Positions 33,316-41,358 of a stretch of 64,000 nt of DNA are shown here, piece by piece. This DNA comes from an uncultured Bryobacterales bacterium (GTDB lineage Bacteria > Acidobacteriota > Terriglobia > Bryobacterales > UBA6623). The notes under the pieces are model-generated. The model had not been told where the DNA came from and searched no databases. It worked only from the letters and a program-made list of their open reading frames with translations. Position numbers and translations under genes: made by a program. The stretch's first letter is position 1, and every line of letters begins with the position of its first letter. The stretch is taken from contig OY282420.1 of the NCBI GenBank assembly GCA_958295955.1, positions 2,742,435 through 2,806,434 on the forward strand. Reading direction: 5' to 3'.

Positions 33316-33981
33316 ATGACCACGACGCTGACACAGACCGAGACTCGACCCGCGCCGACCGCGAACGGAAGCGGGGCGTTCAACGGGCATCCGCCCGGCA
33401 ATGGAGACGGCGGGCGCCGCGGCCCGTTTTCCAACCCGGCGTTGATTCAGCGCTACAAGCTCGGCGTGTGGGTGGGCGTCGGCGGCATCGTCATGTTTTT
33501 TGCCGCGCTGACAAGCGCGATGGTCGTCCGCAGCGGGCTCTCGAACGACTGGCAGCCGTTCGACGTGCCGTGGATTTTGTTCCTGAGCACGGCGGTTTTG
33601 CTGGTTTCGAGCTTCACGCTTGAAGGGGCGCGCCGCCGCATGATCGCGGCGGATTGGAGCGGCGTTCGCTTGTGGGTCAACGGAACCGCGGCGCTCGGAC
33701 TGGTTTTTTTGGCCTGTCAGCTTCTCGGCTGGCAGGCGCTCTCCGCGCGCGGGCTTTTCCTGGCCTCGAACCCGGCGAACTCGTTTTATTACGTGCTCAC
33801 CGCGGGCCACGGACTCCATCTGCTGGGCGGCCTGCTGAGCCTCGGGTACGTCTGGCTGAGAGTCCGCGCGCCGCAGCGCTGGGCGACGCGCGAAGCGGTG
33901 ATCGAGGCCGCCGCGTTGTATTGGCATTTTATGGATGTCCTGTGGATTTACATCCTGGGGCTCCTGGTGTTCTGGAGGTAA
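33316..33981 (+). CDS. Cytochrome c oxidase subunit III, first copy
   Basis: This heme-copper oxidase subunit III-like protein has 221 residues. A soluble Gly/Pro-rich N-terminus of about 45 residues precedes five membrane helices. Family landmarks are the helix VGGIVMFFAALTSAMVV and TAGHGLHLLGGLLSLGYV with conserved His, ending YWHFMDVLWIYILGLLVF. ATG 33316 starts 22 bases after coxA; the same frame is open further upstream inside coxA but without homology. It differs clearly from the second copy just downstream. Confidence 0.88.
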   Translation: MTTTLTQTETRPAPTANGSGAFNGHPPGNGDGGRRGPFSNPALIQRYKLGVWVGVGGIVMFFAALTSAMVVRSGLSNDWQPFDVPWILFLSTAVLLVSSFTLEGARRRMIAADWSGVRLWVNGTAALGLVFLACQLLGWQALSARGLFLASNPANSFYYVLTAGHGLHLLGGLLSLGYVWLRVRAPQRWATREAVIEAAALYWHFMDVLWIYILGLLVFWR

Positions 33982-33984
33982 TCG

Positions 33985-34614
33985 ATGTCGGAAGCACACG
34001 CGGCCGCAGCCGAACCGACATGGCAAGGGGGCGGGACTCCCTTTGCCGTCGGGCTGAAAAAATTCGGGATGTGGCTGTTCATTGTCTCGGACTCCCTGAC
34101 GTTTTCCGCCCTGTTAATCGCCTATAGCTATGTCCGCGCGGCGAACGACTGGCCCACGCCGTTCCATTTCTTCCCTTCGATCGTTTTTGCAACGGTGATG
34201 ACGCTGTTTCTGCTGTCGAGCAGTTTGACCATGGTTTACGGCGTTTCCGCGGCGCATCACGGCGCGCGGCGGGCCGCCGTCAAATGGATTTGGGCCACGG
34301 CGGTGCTGGGAGCGGTCTTCGTGGCGCTGCACTCCTACGAGTGGCTGCACCTGATGCGCGACGAAGGCATGTACCCGTGGCAGAACCGGTACGGCTCCCC
34401 GCTGTTCGGCGGCACGTTCTTCCTGATTACCGGGTTGCACATGTTCCACGTCATCACCGGGATCGCGTATCTCGCGATCGTCGCGCTCGGCTACCGCCGC
34501 GGCAAATGGACGCCCGAGGATGTCGAGGTCGCCGGCCTCTACTGGCACTTTGTGGACCTGGTTTGGATGTTCGTTTTCCCGTTGATTTATCTGTTGTCAA
34601 CCAGCGTGGACTAA
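33985..34614 (+). CDS. Cytochrome c oxidase subunit III, second copy
   Basis: This 209-residue protein has five membrane helices. It starts with GLKKFGMWLFIVSDSLTFSALL and contains HSYEWLHLM and GLHMFHVITGIAYLAIVALGYRR, then ends YWHFVDLVWMFVFPLIYL. These are subunit III landmarks, closer to the canonical form than the preceding copy. It starts 3 bases after the first copy, so both are made together. The two copies may form a split or paired subunit III. Confidence 0.9.
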   Translation: MSEAHAAAAEPTWQGGGTPFAVGLKKFGMWLFIVSDSLTFSALLIAYSYVRAANDWPTPFHFFPSIVFATVMTLFLLSSSLTMVYGVSAAHHGARRAAVKWIWATAVLGAVFVALHSYEWLHLMRDEGMYPWQNRYGSPLFGGTFFLITGLHMFHVITGIAYLAIVALGYRRGKWTPEDVEVAGLYWHFVDLVWMFVFPLIYLLSTSVD

Positions 34615-34623
34615 GGACTGAAG

Positions 34624-35181
34624 ATGATTGTTTCGTTAATTGGATATCTGTTTACTCTGGCGCTGGGAATTTGGGGGCTGACGACGTCCGCGGAACTGGT
34701 CGCCCGCGGCGCGTTGACGGCTTCTCTGGATAATTTGTTCCTGACGCTTTTCGCCGCGCTGATGGCCGTGCTGTCGTTCGGATACCTGGCTTGGCGTTTC
34801 AATCCGTCGCGCCTCGCGCCCGCCGGCGCTGCTGCCGCGGGCGGCGGCGTCTCGGTCGAGCGTTACGTTCTGCCCGAAGACCCTGCGTACGAAGACGCGC
34901 ACATACCGCTCTTCAACAAAATATGGATCGGCCTTCTGGCGCTCACCGTGATCGAGGTCGTTTTGGCCTATGTGCAACTCGCCGGCGTACTCTTCATGCT
35001 GACAATCCTGCTTCTCCTGTCGGTGATCAAAGCCGGCATGATTATGGGCTGGTTCATGCATCTCAAATTCGACCATCCCGTTTTTAGTTGGGTCGTGGTC
35101 GTGCCGGCCGTGGCGTGTATCCTGATTATGTGCGGCTATTTCTTCCCGGACAGCTTCCAGTTGCTGAGGTTGGGCCTCTGA
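34624..35181 (+). CDS. Cytochrome c oxidase subunit IV-like protein
   Basis: This 185-residue membrane protein has two N-terminal helices (about 1-22 and 35-57), an Ala/Gly-rich linker, and a C-terminal three-helix part. That part (IWIGLLALTVIEVVLAYVQ, then KAGMIMGWFMHLKFDHPVF) matches prokaryotic subunit IV. The helix MHLK motif with nearby His is characteristic. Typical subunit IV proteins are about 100 residues, so the first 80 residues are an extension. It follows subunit III by 9 bases. Confidence 0.83.
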   Translation: MIVSLIGYLFTLALGIWGLTTSAELVARGALTASLDNLFLTLFAALMAVLSFGYLAWRFNPSRLAPAGAAAAGGGVSVERYVLPEDPAYEDAHIPLFNKIWIGLLALTVIEVVLAYVQLAGVLFMLTILLLLSVIKAGMIMGWFMHLKFDHPVFSWVVVVPAVACILIMCGYFFPDSFQLLRLGL

Positions 35182-35450
35182 TTCCATCGGGCAAAGGCGC
35201 GCGTCTCATCGGGCTCGTACCGCGCGGGCTCGTTTGCGCAGCCGTCTTCTCTTGCTTGCTCGCGGTTCCGCCGAGCGCGCGGGCTCAAGGCTGCTCGATG
35301 TGCCGCGAGACGGCGTCGTATCAGAAGGACCGCGCCGTGAACGCCCTCAAAAACGGGATTGTGCTGCTCGCCATCCCTCCGCTGGCCATCATTGGCGGCA
35401 TCGGCTGGCTGACGTATCGGCGCTGGAACGAATCCGGCGGGTCTGTCTAG
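35130..35450 (+). CDS. Small exported membrane protein with CxxC motif at end of cox operon
   Basis: The body has a signal sequence (GLVCAAVFSCLLAVPPSARA), then GCSMCRETASYQKD with a CxxC pair, then one membrane helix (GIVLLAIPPLAIIGGIGWL) and a short basic tail. The frame has no ATG near the expected start. GTG at 35130 or 35115 and ATG at 35088 lie inside the subunit IV gene, and a non-standard CTG at 35178 would give the cleanest signal peptide. It may bind copper or heme during oxidase assembly, which is inference from its position and the cysteine pair. Its last 19 codons are copied in the repeat at 37586-37713. Confidence 0.6.
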   Translation: MRLFLPGQLPVAEVGPLIPSGKGARLIGLVPRGLVCAAVFSCLLAVPPSARAQGCSMCRETASYQKDRAVNALKNGIVLLAIPPLAIIGGIGWLTYRRWNESGGSV

Positions 35451-35521
35451 CAGGCGCGCAACCGGATTCGCCTAGATCGAGCCGCGCGCAGCCCTTTTGG
35501 AATGCGCCCGAACGCGATTCG
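35394..35521 (+). repeat. Left 128-bp direct repeat flanking the ATPase/RloB cassette
   Basis: This segment runs from within the last codons of the small CxxC gene through its stop and the following intergenic bases. It matches 37586-37713 at 124 of 128 positions with no gaps; the differences are T/C, G/A, C/T and C/T. A second aligned match, CCGCGGGGCGCT at 35534-35545 against 37726-37737, keeps the same spacing, so the homology decays over about another 30 bases. Confidence 0.95.
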
Positions 35522-35527
35522 CCAGAT

Positions 35528-35550
35528 GCGCCGCCGCGGGGCGCTTTTTT
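35528..35550 (+). terminator. Rho-independent terminator after the cox operon
   Basis: GCGCC-GCCGCGG-GGCGC followed by six T residues forms a short GC-rich hairpin with a T tail, 78 bases after the last cox gene. The corresponding place after the right repeat (37720-37742) has lost the left arm and the T run is interrupted, so it would not terminate. Confidence 0.65.
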
Positions 35551-35570
35551 CATGCCACAAAGAAATCGCC

Positions 35571-35576
35571 TATTAT
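35571..35576 (+). promoter_or_regulatory. Candidate -10 box of the ATPase/RloB cassette
   Basis: TATTAT about 75 bases before the ATPase ATG, with a poor -35 (TTTCAT, 35548-35553) at 17 bases. It lies just beyond the terminator, where a cassette-specific promoter is expected. The ribosome site is strong: AGGGGAG at 35637-35643, seven bases before ATG 35651. Confidence 0.3.
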
Positions 35577-35650
35577 GTAAGAATACGACGAGTTCCCGCA
35601 CATTAAGCCCTAACTTGGTCATCCAATCGTCGAGATAGGGGAGAATTTGC

Positions 35651-36898
35651 ATGTTGCTGCGCTTTGGCGTTTCCAACCATCTTTCGATTCGCGATCCGCA
35701 AGAGTTGTCGTTCGTAGCATCTTCATTGAAGGATCGAGACGACGGACTGATCGCCTGCGCGGCGGCGCCAAGCGGGTCGATACTGCCGGCAGTCGTAATT
35801 TACGGCGCCAATGCATCGGGCAAGAGCAACCTTGCGGACGCGATGGCGACCATGCGCAGCATGGTGCTGTGGTCTCAAACAAAAGGGGAACCGGGCGGCA
35901 GCGTGCCGCGCCGTCCCTTCAGACTCGATGCCGCCCATCCCCAAAGGACATCGCGTTTCGATATCGACTTCGTCATCGACGGCGTGCGACATCATTACGG
36001 CTTCGAAGCGTCCGACAAGGCGTTTGCATCCGAATGGCTCTACGCCTTCCCCAGGTCCCACCGCCGGACATTGTTCGAACGCGACGGCGGCGAGTTTCGC
36101 TTCGGGCGGGGGTTAAGCGGACTGAATAACCTCATTGCCAAGTTGATCCGGCCCAACAGCCTGTATTTGTCGGCGGCAGCCCAGAACGGCCACGCACAGC
36201 TTTCAAGAGTATTCGAGTATTTTCGGTCGATTACCAGCGTTCGGGAGGACGCGGCGGCTCCAGGTCAACCGGCTGAGGAAGGGCCGGATCGCCGGGTGAT
36301 CGACTTTCTCGGAAAGATCGGTACAGGAGTCGTTGGCTTTCGGCGCAAGGAAATCGAACTCCCGGAAGACATCCGAAAGATTGAGCGGGAGATATCTGCA
36401 GCATTGAGCAAGCTGGAGCCCACGCTGGTCGCCTCTAAACCGGATTCCATCGAATTGGCCCACCGCAGCCGGGACGACACGGAAGTCTATCTCGCATTGG
36501 ACCAAGAGAGCGCCGGCACGCGGCGGTTGCTGGTCATTCTCGATCGTGCATTTCGCGCCCTCGATGAAGGCGCTCTGCTCTGCGTCGACGAACTCGACGC
36601 CAGTCTGCACACACATGCCGGCAAGGCTGTGCTGCAATTGTTCTGTTCGCCGGGCGCCAATCCTAAAGGCGCGCAGCTTTTAGCCACGACCCATGACACC
36701 AACCTGATGAACTTGTCCGCGCTGCGGCGGGATCAACTTTGGTTCACTGAGAAAGACGCATGGGGAGCAACACGGATCTATCCTCTAACCGACATTCGAA
36801 CCCGCAAGAGCGATAATTTGGAGAGAGGGTATCTTCAAGGCCGTTACGGCGCAACGCCCTTCGACGACCCCATCTCGACCCTTGGCGCGACGAAGTAA
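35651..36898 (+). CDS. AAA/SMC-like ATPase, defence cassette (AbiLi-like)
   Basis: This 415-residue protein of the AAA_15/AAA_21 group (ABC-type head domain) has Walker A GANASGKSN at residues 52-60, a signature-like ESAGTRRLL near 289, and Walker B LLCVDELDASLH near 309-320. HDTNLMNL follows, with a switch-like His. No nuclease (Toprim) domain is fused. Such ATPases are paired with RloB-type proteins in abortive-infection systems such as AbiL, where they probably sense phage components and control the partner. It overlaps the RloB gene by 17 bases. The protein is cytoplasmic with no membrane segments. Confidence 0.85.
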   Translation: MLLRFGVSNHLSIRDPQELSFVASSLKDRDDGLIACAAAPSGSILPAVVIYGANASGKSNLADAMATMRSMVLWSQTKGEPGGSVPRRPFRLDAAHPQRTSRFDIDFVIDGVRHHYGFEASDKAFASEWLYAFPRSHRRTLFERDGGEFRFGRGLSGLNNLIAKLIRPNSLYLSAAAQNGHAQLSRVFEYFRSITSVREDAAAPGQPAEEGPDRRVIDFLGKIGTGVVGFRRKEIELPEDIRKIEREISAALSKLEPTLVASKPDSIELAHRSRDDTEVYLALDQESAGTRRLLVILDRAFRALDEGALLCVDELDASLHTHAGKAVLQLFCSPGANPKGAQLLATTHDTNLMNLSALRRDQLWFTEKDAWGATRIYPLTDIRTRKSDNLERGYLQGRYGATPFDDPISTLGATK

Positions 36899-37553
36899 GA
36901 GCGGCGGCCGCGCCGTCCCTGACCTGAAGCGGCGCAAACATCGCCGCGAGCCGAAGCGGCGTTTTATCCTGTTTTGCGAAGGGGAAAAGACTGAGCCGGC
37001 CTATTTCGAAGCAATCCGCCGCGCCTGCTCAAGCACTCTCATTGAGGCGCCGGCCTACCGCGGCGCGGGTGTTCCCTATACCATTGCGGAAAAAGCTGTC
37101 GCCTTTGCCGAGTCTCAGGGTCTTGCTCGACACGGCCGCCGTAGAAAGGAATCGTTCGAGAAATACGACCAAGTCTGGGCAGTGTTTGACCGCGACGATC
37201 ATCCTCGATTCGACGAAGCAGTGGCGCTTTGCGAAAAACACGGCGTCGGTGTCGGCCGCTCCAACCCATGTTTCGAACTTTGGCTGATCCTGCACGAGCG
37301 TGAGTACAATCAACCCAACCATCGCCGCAAAGTGCAAGCAGAGCTTAAGGCCCTACGGCCGGAATACGACGCACGCGGCGCGAAAACGCCGAATTGCGAC
37401 GAGTTGGCAACCCGGGTCCAAGATGCCGAAAAACGCGGCGAGGCGCTATTGCGGAACCGAGAGCTGGATGGTTGTCCATACGGCAATCCCTCGACGACTG
37501 TCGGTCGACTGACCCGTGCGATCCGCGAAGCCAATGAACAGGCACGGCCATAA
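36882..37553 (+). CDS. RloB-like protein, defence cassette (AbiLii-like)
   Basis: This 223-residue RloB-family protein starts at TTG 36882, inside the ATPase gene. A basic N-terminus (KRRKHRREPKRR) leads to a Toprim-like core: FILFCEGEKTEPAYF with the acidic Glu, then WAVFDRDDHPRFDEA with the paired Asp residues, and NPCFELWLILH. RloB proteins occur in restriction and abortive-infection loci and are predicted nucleases. With the ATPase it makes a complete two-gene unit. The exact substrate is unknown. The stop is 32 bases before the right repeat. Confidence 0.83.
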   Translation: MARRSKSGGRAVPDLKRRKHRREPKRRFILFCEGEKTEPAYFEAIRRACSSTLIEAPAYRGAGVPYTIAEKAVAFAESQGLARHGRRRKESFEKYDQVWAVFDRDDHPRFDEAVALCEKHGVGVGRSNPCFELWLILHEREYNQPNHRRKVQAELKALRPEYDARGAKTPNCDELATRVQDAEKRGEALLRNRELDGCPYGNPSTTVGRLTRAIREANEQARP

Positions 37554-37585
37554 AGCGACAATGCTTTCCGGCGGCCCGATTCGTA

Positions 37586-37713
37586 GGCGGCATCGGCCGG
37601 CTGACGTATCGGCGCTGGAACGAATCCGGCGGATCTGTCTAGCAGGCGCGCAACCGGATTCGCCTAGATCGAGCCGCGTGCAGCCCTTTTGGAATGCGCC
37701 TGAACGCGATTCG
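37586..37713 (+). repeat. Right 128-bp direct repeat flanking the ATPase/RloB cassette
   Basis: This copy begins with a dead end-fragment of the CxxC gene, still readable as GGIGRLTYRRWNESGGSV and a stop. It then runs into the start of the DUF2891 gene. One of its four differences from the left copy (C to T at 37680) creates the GTG that can start the DUF2891 frame. Confidence 0.95.
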
Positions 37714-38793
37714 CGGGCTTCGCTTCCGCGGGGCGCTGCTTTTCTCATTGTTGCCCTCGCTTTCCTTCCTTGCGCTATGGCCGCGGATATTCCGGTTTCC
37801 CGTTTCGCCCGATTGGCGCTCGACTGCGTTCACCGCGAGTATCCGAACAAGATCATGCATACCCTCGCGAGCGACGCGGACATCGCGCCGCCGCGCGAGT
37901 TGACGCCCGCGTTTTACGGATGCTTCGACTGGCACTCGTCCGTTCACGGCCACTGGCTGCTGGCGCGTTTGATCCGCCGCTATCCGCGCGAGAACTTCGT
38001 CGCGGAAGCCCGCGCCGCGTTGTCGCAGAGTCTCGCCAAGGAAAATATGGAAGCGGAAGTGCGCTACGTCAGCGGCGCCGGACGCGGCACGTTCGAGCGG
38101 CCGTACGGGCTTGCCTGGCTGCTGCAACTGGCCGCGGAACTGCGCGCATGGAACGACCGCGAAGCGCGGCTCTGGAGCAAAGCGCTCGAACCGCTCGAAA
38201 CCGTCGCGGCAGAACGCATTGCCGAGTGGCTCCCGAAGCTGACCTACCCGATCCGAACCGGGGAGCATTCCCAAACCGCCTTTGCCTTCGGACTCATTCT
38301 GGACTGGGCGCGGACCGCGGGCAACGCGGAGATGGCAACCCTGCTGGAACGCCGCTCGCTGGAGTTGTACCGCGGCGATCGGGGCTGTCCGCTCGGATAC
38401 GAACCCGGCGGACAGGATTTTCTTTCGCCTTGTCTGGCCGAGGCGGACCTCATGCGCCGGATTCTCCCTCCGGAGAAATTCGCGCTCTGGCTGGCCGACT
38501 TCATGCCTGCGATCCCCGAAGACGGTTCGCCGGACTGGTTGCCCGCCGCGCAAGTGAGCGACCGCGCCGACGGCAAGATCGCTCATCTCGACGGGCTCAA
38601 CCTCAGCCGGGCGTGGATGCTCGAAGGCATAGCCGCGGGCTTGCCCGAAGACGACGCGCGCAGAGTTTCGCTCGGCGCGGCTGCGCGGATTCATCGAGAA
38701 GCGGGCTTGGCCGCCGTGACCGGCCAACACTACGAGGGCGGCCATTGGCTGGGCAGCTTCGCCGTGTATCTAATTACGCAGCGCGGAATATAG
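37679..38793 (+). CDS. DUF2891 family exported protein
   Basis: This 371-residue protein of the DUF2891 family has the conserved block PAFYGCFDWHSSVHGHWLL (His and Asp residues at about 85-105) and repeated helical segments, as in alpha/alpha-barrel proteins. Typical sequence marks such as YGLAWLLQLAAELRAW and GGHWLGSFAVYL follow. GTG 37679 gives a signal peptide (FLIVALAFLPCAMA). ATG 37777 would give the mature part only. The activity of the family is not established. The start region lies inside the right direct repeat, so its promoter was probably altered by the insertion. Confidence 0.75.
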
Positions 38794-38818
38794 CAACTTA
38801 AACAGGCAAGCAAGCCTA

Positions 38819-41305
38819 CTAACGGAGCTTGCCCGCGCTGACCAGATTGGCGAAGATGCGGTAGGCTCCGGGAACGCCCGCGGGCAACTGGCGGAACCAC
38901 GAGTAGCCGGTGAAAACGTAGGCGCCCTTGCCGTAGCGGGCGTAGAGCATGCCGCCCTGCTGGGGTTCTTCGCCGGGGTCGTTGGCGGCGGCGATCGGCT
39001 GGTAGCGCTCGTCCCAAGCGGACATGAAGTAGAGGCCCCGCTCTTGCACCCAGCCGGCGAAGTCTGCGGCGGTGATTTTGTTGGGGGCCTGCAGCAGGAC
39101 GTGATCGGGCGACGGAAAAGAGACCTGCGCCGTCTCGTCGGTGACGCGGTTGCGCGACGGCGTGAGCGGATAGGGCGCCAAAGTCGGCGCCGCGCGGCCG
39201 GCGCCTCCACGGCCGAAGGGCAGCGTGTTGTATTGCACGACCAACGTTCCGCCGGCTTCGACGTAGGCCAGGACGCGATCCTTCGCCGCGAGCAGGCCGG
39301 GCCGGGTGTTGAGCGCGCGGACGCCGCAAACGATCGCATCGTATCGGCTCAGGCTGCCGGACGCCAGATCGACGTCGGAGAGCAGCGTCACGCTTGCGCC
39401 GAGTTGCTCCAGAGCTTCGGGGATTTTGTCGCCCGCGCCCATGACGTAGCCGATCGACCGGGAGAGCATGCGCACGTCGATGCGCTCGACGCGCATTTCC
39501 GCCGGCGGGTAGGTCATCTGCGTGGAAATGTGATCGTACTCGATGGTTTGCATCCCGGCGCGAATCGTCTTGCCGCCGACCTTGACCGCTGCCCTGACCA
39601 CGCCTCCGGAAGCGGCCGCCGGGGGCGTAAGCTCGAAGACCGCCGTCTTCTCCTCGCCGACCCCGGCGAACTCGACTGCGATGGATTGGGGAGAAACGGT
39701 CCATCCGTCGGGGACGCTCAAGGCGACTTGCGCGGCCGGGACCGCGTCGTTGGCGATCAGGCGCACGGGGACCGCCGCGGCGTCGGCGCCGGCGAAGACC
39801 TGGTTTTCTTGCGCAAAGTTGACGGCAACCGCGGGGACGATCTGCACGCGCCGCTCGCGTTCGCCGAACGAACGGTCGACCCAGCGGTAGCGGACCGGCT
39901 TCGCCAGGGTCACTTCGACGCCTTCGGGAGTCTCGAAAACAAACGTTGCCGTCAGCGTTTCGGGGGCTTCCGGCGAACCGTCGGCCCGCTCGTAGAAGTC
40001 GCCCGCAGTCTTGACCCGCAGCCAGGGCGGCTGCGAGTATTCCAGGTCTTCCGCCAGCGTGAGCTCGATGGACTTTTCGACGATCCGATTCAGAGGCAAC
40101 TCGGCCGCCGCCGTTATCGTTGCCTCGCCGGCGCCCGTGATATGCGCGGACTTCCATTTCCAGGCCGGCGGCATTCGGCGCAGAACGCGGACGGCGCCGG
40201 CCGCCTCCTTTCCGGGGACCAGATTCCAGCGCTCTGCCGTTGCGTCCACCCAGATGCCGGAGGCGAGCTCGACCGCCCGGGCGAGTTGTTTCCGCTTGTA
40301 AGCCAACTCCGGCCGATTCAAAGCGTCGAACTCGCGATAGGCTTCCAGCAGGCGGGGCAGGATCGCCTCGGGCCGCTTGGGGTCGTAAGCGGAGCGCGCT
40401 GCGGCCAGCAGGCTGCCGATGCGCTGCGCTCCGGCGACGCGGTTCCAGGTGGTGTCGATATCCTCGAACAGGTCTTTCTCGGCGCGTTCGCCGGCCACAT
40501 AGGCGAAGAACGCGGGCACGCTGCCTTTGCGTTGCGAGGTTCCCATGGCCTGGCTGCGGTGCCGGCTGCGGCTTTCGCCGGCGATCTCCGCATACGACTT
40601 GCCCAGCACCGGGTCGTAATCGCCGAGCTCGAGGCGGATGCGGTCGGCCCGCCGCGCTTCGGCGGCCTCCATGCGGCGGCTGAACGTGGGGGTGTTGTAG
40701 TAATAGCGCCGCGCCTGCCAGGCGGGCAGGCCGAGCTCGGGGAATATGTTCGGGTCGGCGGCGGCCTCGTAGGCTTCGGGTCCCGTCCAACCGACGGCGG
40801 TGTGCTGGCCGTGTCCGCCGCTGCCGGGTTTCGGCGGGAAGCGGGAGACGATAACGTCGGGACGAAACTGCCGGATGGCGCGCACCATATCCCGCAGCAG
40901 GCGCTGCCCGCCCCATTTTGCGAGCGCTTCTTCGGGCGTCTTGCTGAAGCCGAAATCGACCGCGCCGGCGAAGAATTGCTCGCCGCCGTCGATGCGGCGG
41001 GCTTCCAGCAACTCTTGCGTGCGGATCATGCCCAGCAGCGGGCCTTGCTCGGCGCCGATCAGGTTCTGTCCGCCTTCGCCGCGCGTCGCGGAAAAGTAGC
41101 CGGTGCGGATGTGGCGGCCGCGCGCGAAATAGGCAATGACGGCGGTGTTCTCGTCGTCGGGGTGCGCGCCGAGCATCAGCAGGCTGCCGACCGTATTCAA
41201 GCGGTCGAGCAACTCTTGCAGCTCGGCTGCGCCCCGCAGAGGCGTCGGCCGGGCGCTCAGCGCGGCTGCCGTCGATATGAGCGCGATGAGTAATGTCCGC
41301 AACAT
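38819..41305 (-). CDS. Exported PIG-L family deacetylase with long C-terminal domains
   Basis: This 828-residue protein has a signal peptide (MLRTLLIALISTAAALSA). The PIG-L/LmbE zinc-dependent N-acetyl deacetylase domain is at about 25-280, with LGAHPDDENT and GHGQHTAVGW holding the metal His and Asp residues. The rest is beta-rich, then a glutamine amidotransferase-like alpha/beta fold near the end (YDAIVCGVRALNTRPGLLAA). Members remove acetyl groups from N-acetylglucosamine derivatives. ATG 41305 is chosen because it opens the signal peptide; the frame extends 61 codons upstream without homology. It is divergent from the SprT-like gene, sharing a 53-base region. Confidence 0.85.
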   Translation of the reverse strand: MLRTLLIALISTAAALSARPTPLRGAAELQELLDRLNTVGSLLMLGAHPDDENTAVIAYFARGRHIRTGYFSATRGEGGQNLIGAEQGPLLGMIRTQELLEARRIDGGEQFFAGAVDFGFSKTPEEALAKWGGQRLLRDMVRAIRQFRPDVIVSRFPPKPGSGGHGQHTAVGWTGPEAYEAAADPNIFPELGLPAWQARRYYYNTPTFSRRMEAAEARRADRIRLELGDYDPVLGKSYAEIAGESRSRHRSQAMGTSQRKGSVPAFFAYVAGERAEKDLFEDIDTTWNRVAGAQRIGSLLAAARSAYDPKRPEAILPRLLEAYREFDALNRPELAYKRKQLARAVELASGIWVDATAERWNLVPGKEAAGAVRVLRRMPPAWKWKSAHITGAGEATITAAAELPLNRIVEKSIELTLAEDLEYSQPPWLRVKTAGDFYERADGSPEAPETLTATFVFETPEGVEVTLAKPVRYRWVDRSFGERERRVQIVPAVAVNFAQENQVFAGADAAAVPVRLIANDAVPAAQVALSVPDGWTVSPQSIAVEFAGVGEEKTAVFELTPPAAASGGVVRAAVKVGGKTIRAGMQTIEYDHISTQMTYPPAEMRVERIDVRMLSRSIGYVMGAGDKIPEALEQLGASVTLLSDVDLASGSLSRYDAIVCGVRALNTRPGLLAAKDRVLAYVEAGGTLVVQYNTLPFGRGGAGRAAPTLAPYPLTPSRNRVTDETAQVSFPSPDHVLLQAPNKITAADFAGWVQERGLYFMSAWDERYQPIAAANDPGEEPQQGGMLYARYGKGAYVFTGYSWFRQLPAGVPGAYRIFANLVSAGKLR

Positions 41306-41358
41306 GATGCCGTTTCCAAAGTTTATCTTGTCTGTCGGCTGCGCTACCATCCGGTTAA

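Larger units (their letters stand above)
35522..37585 (+). mobile_element. Inserted defence-like cassette between direct repeats
   Basis: About 2.06 kb separates the two repeat copies and contains only the ATPase gene and the RloB-like gene. No transposase, integrase or tRNA is present. The DNA is visibly less GC-biased than the flanking cox and DUF2891 genes, with more A/T at third codon positions, suggesting foreign origin. Restoring one repeat copy would join the CxxC gene directly to the DUF2891 gene. Confidence 0.65.

Noticed and set aside
31470-33434. A 654-codon reverse-strand frame opposite coxA and the cox III gene
   Set aside because: It is the mirror of well-supported cox genes and shows only low-complexity His/Asp/Arg-rich sequence.
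35394-35521. Transposon terminal repeats as explanation of the flanking duplicates
   Set aside because: The repeats are direct and 128 bp long, made of host gene sequence, and no transposase is present; they are not inverted ends or a normal target duplication.
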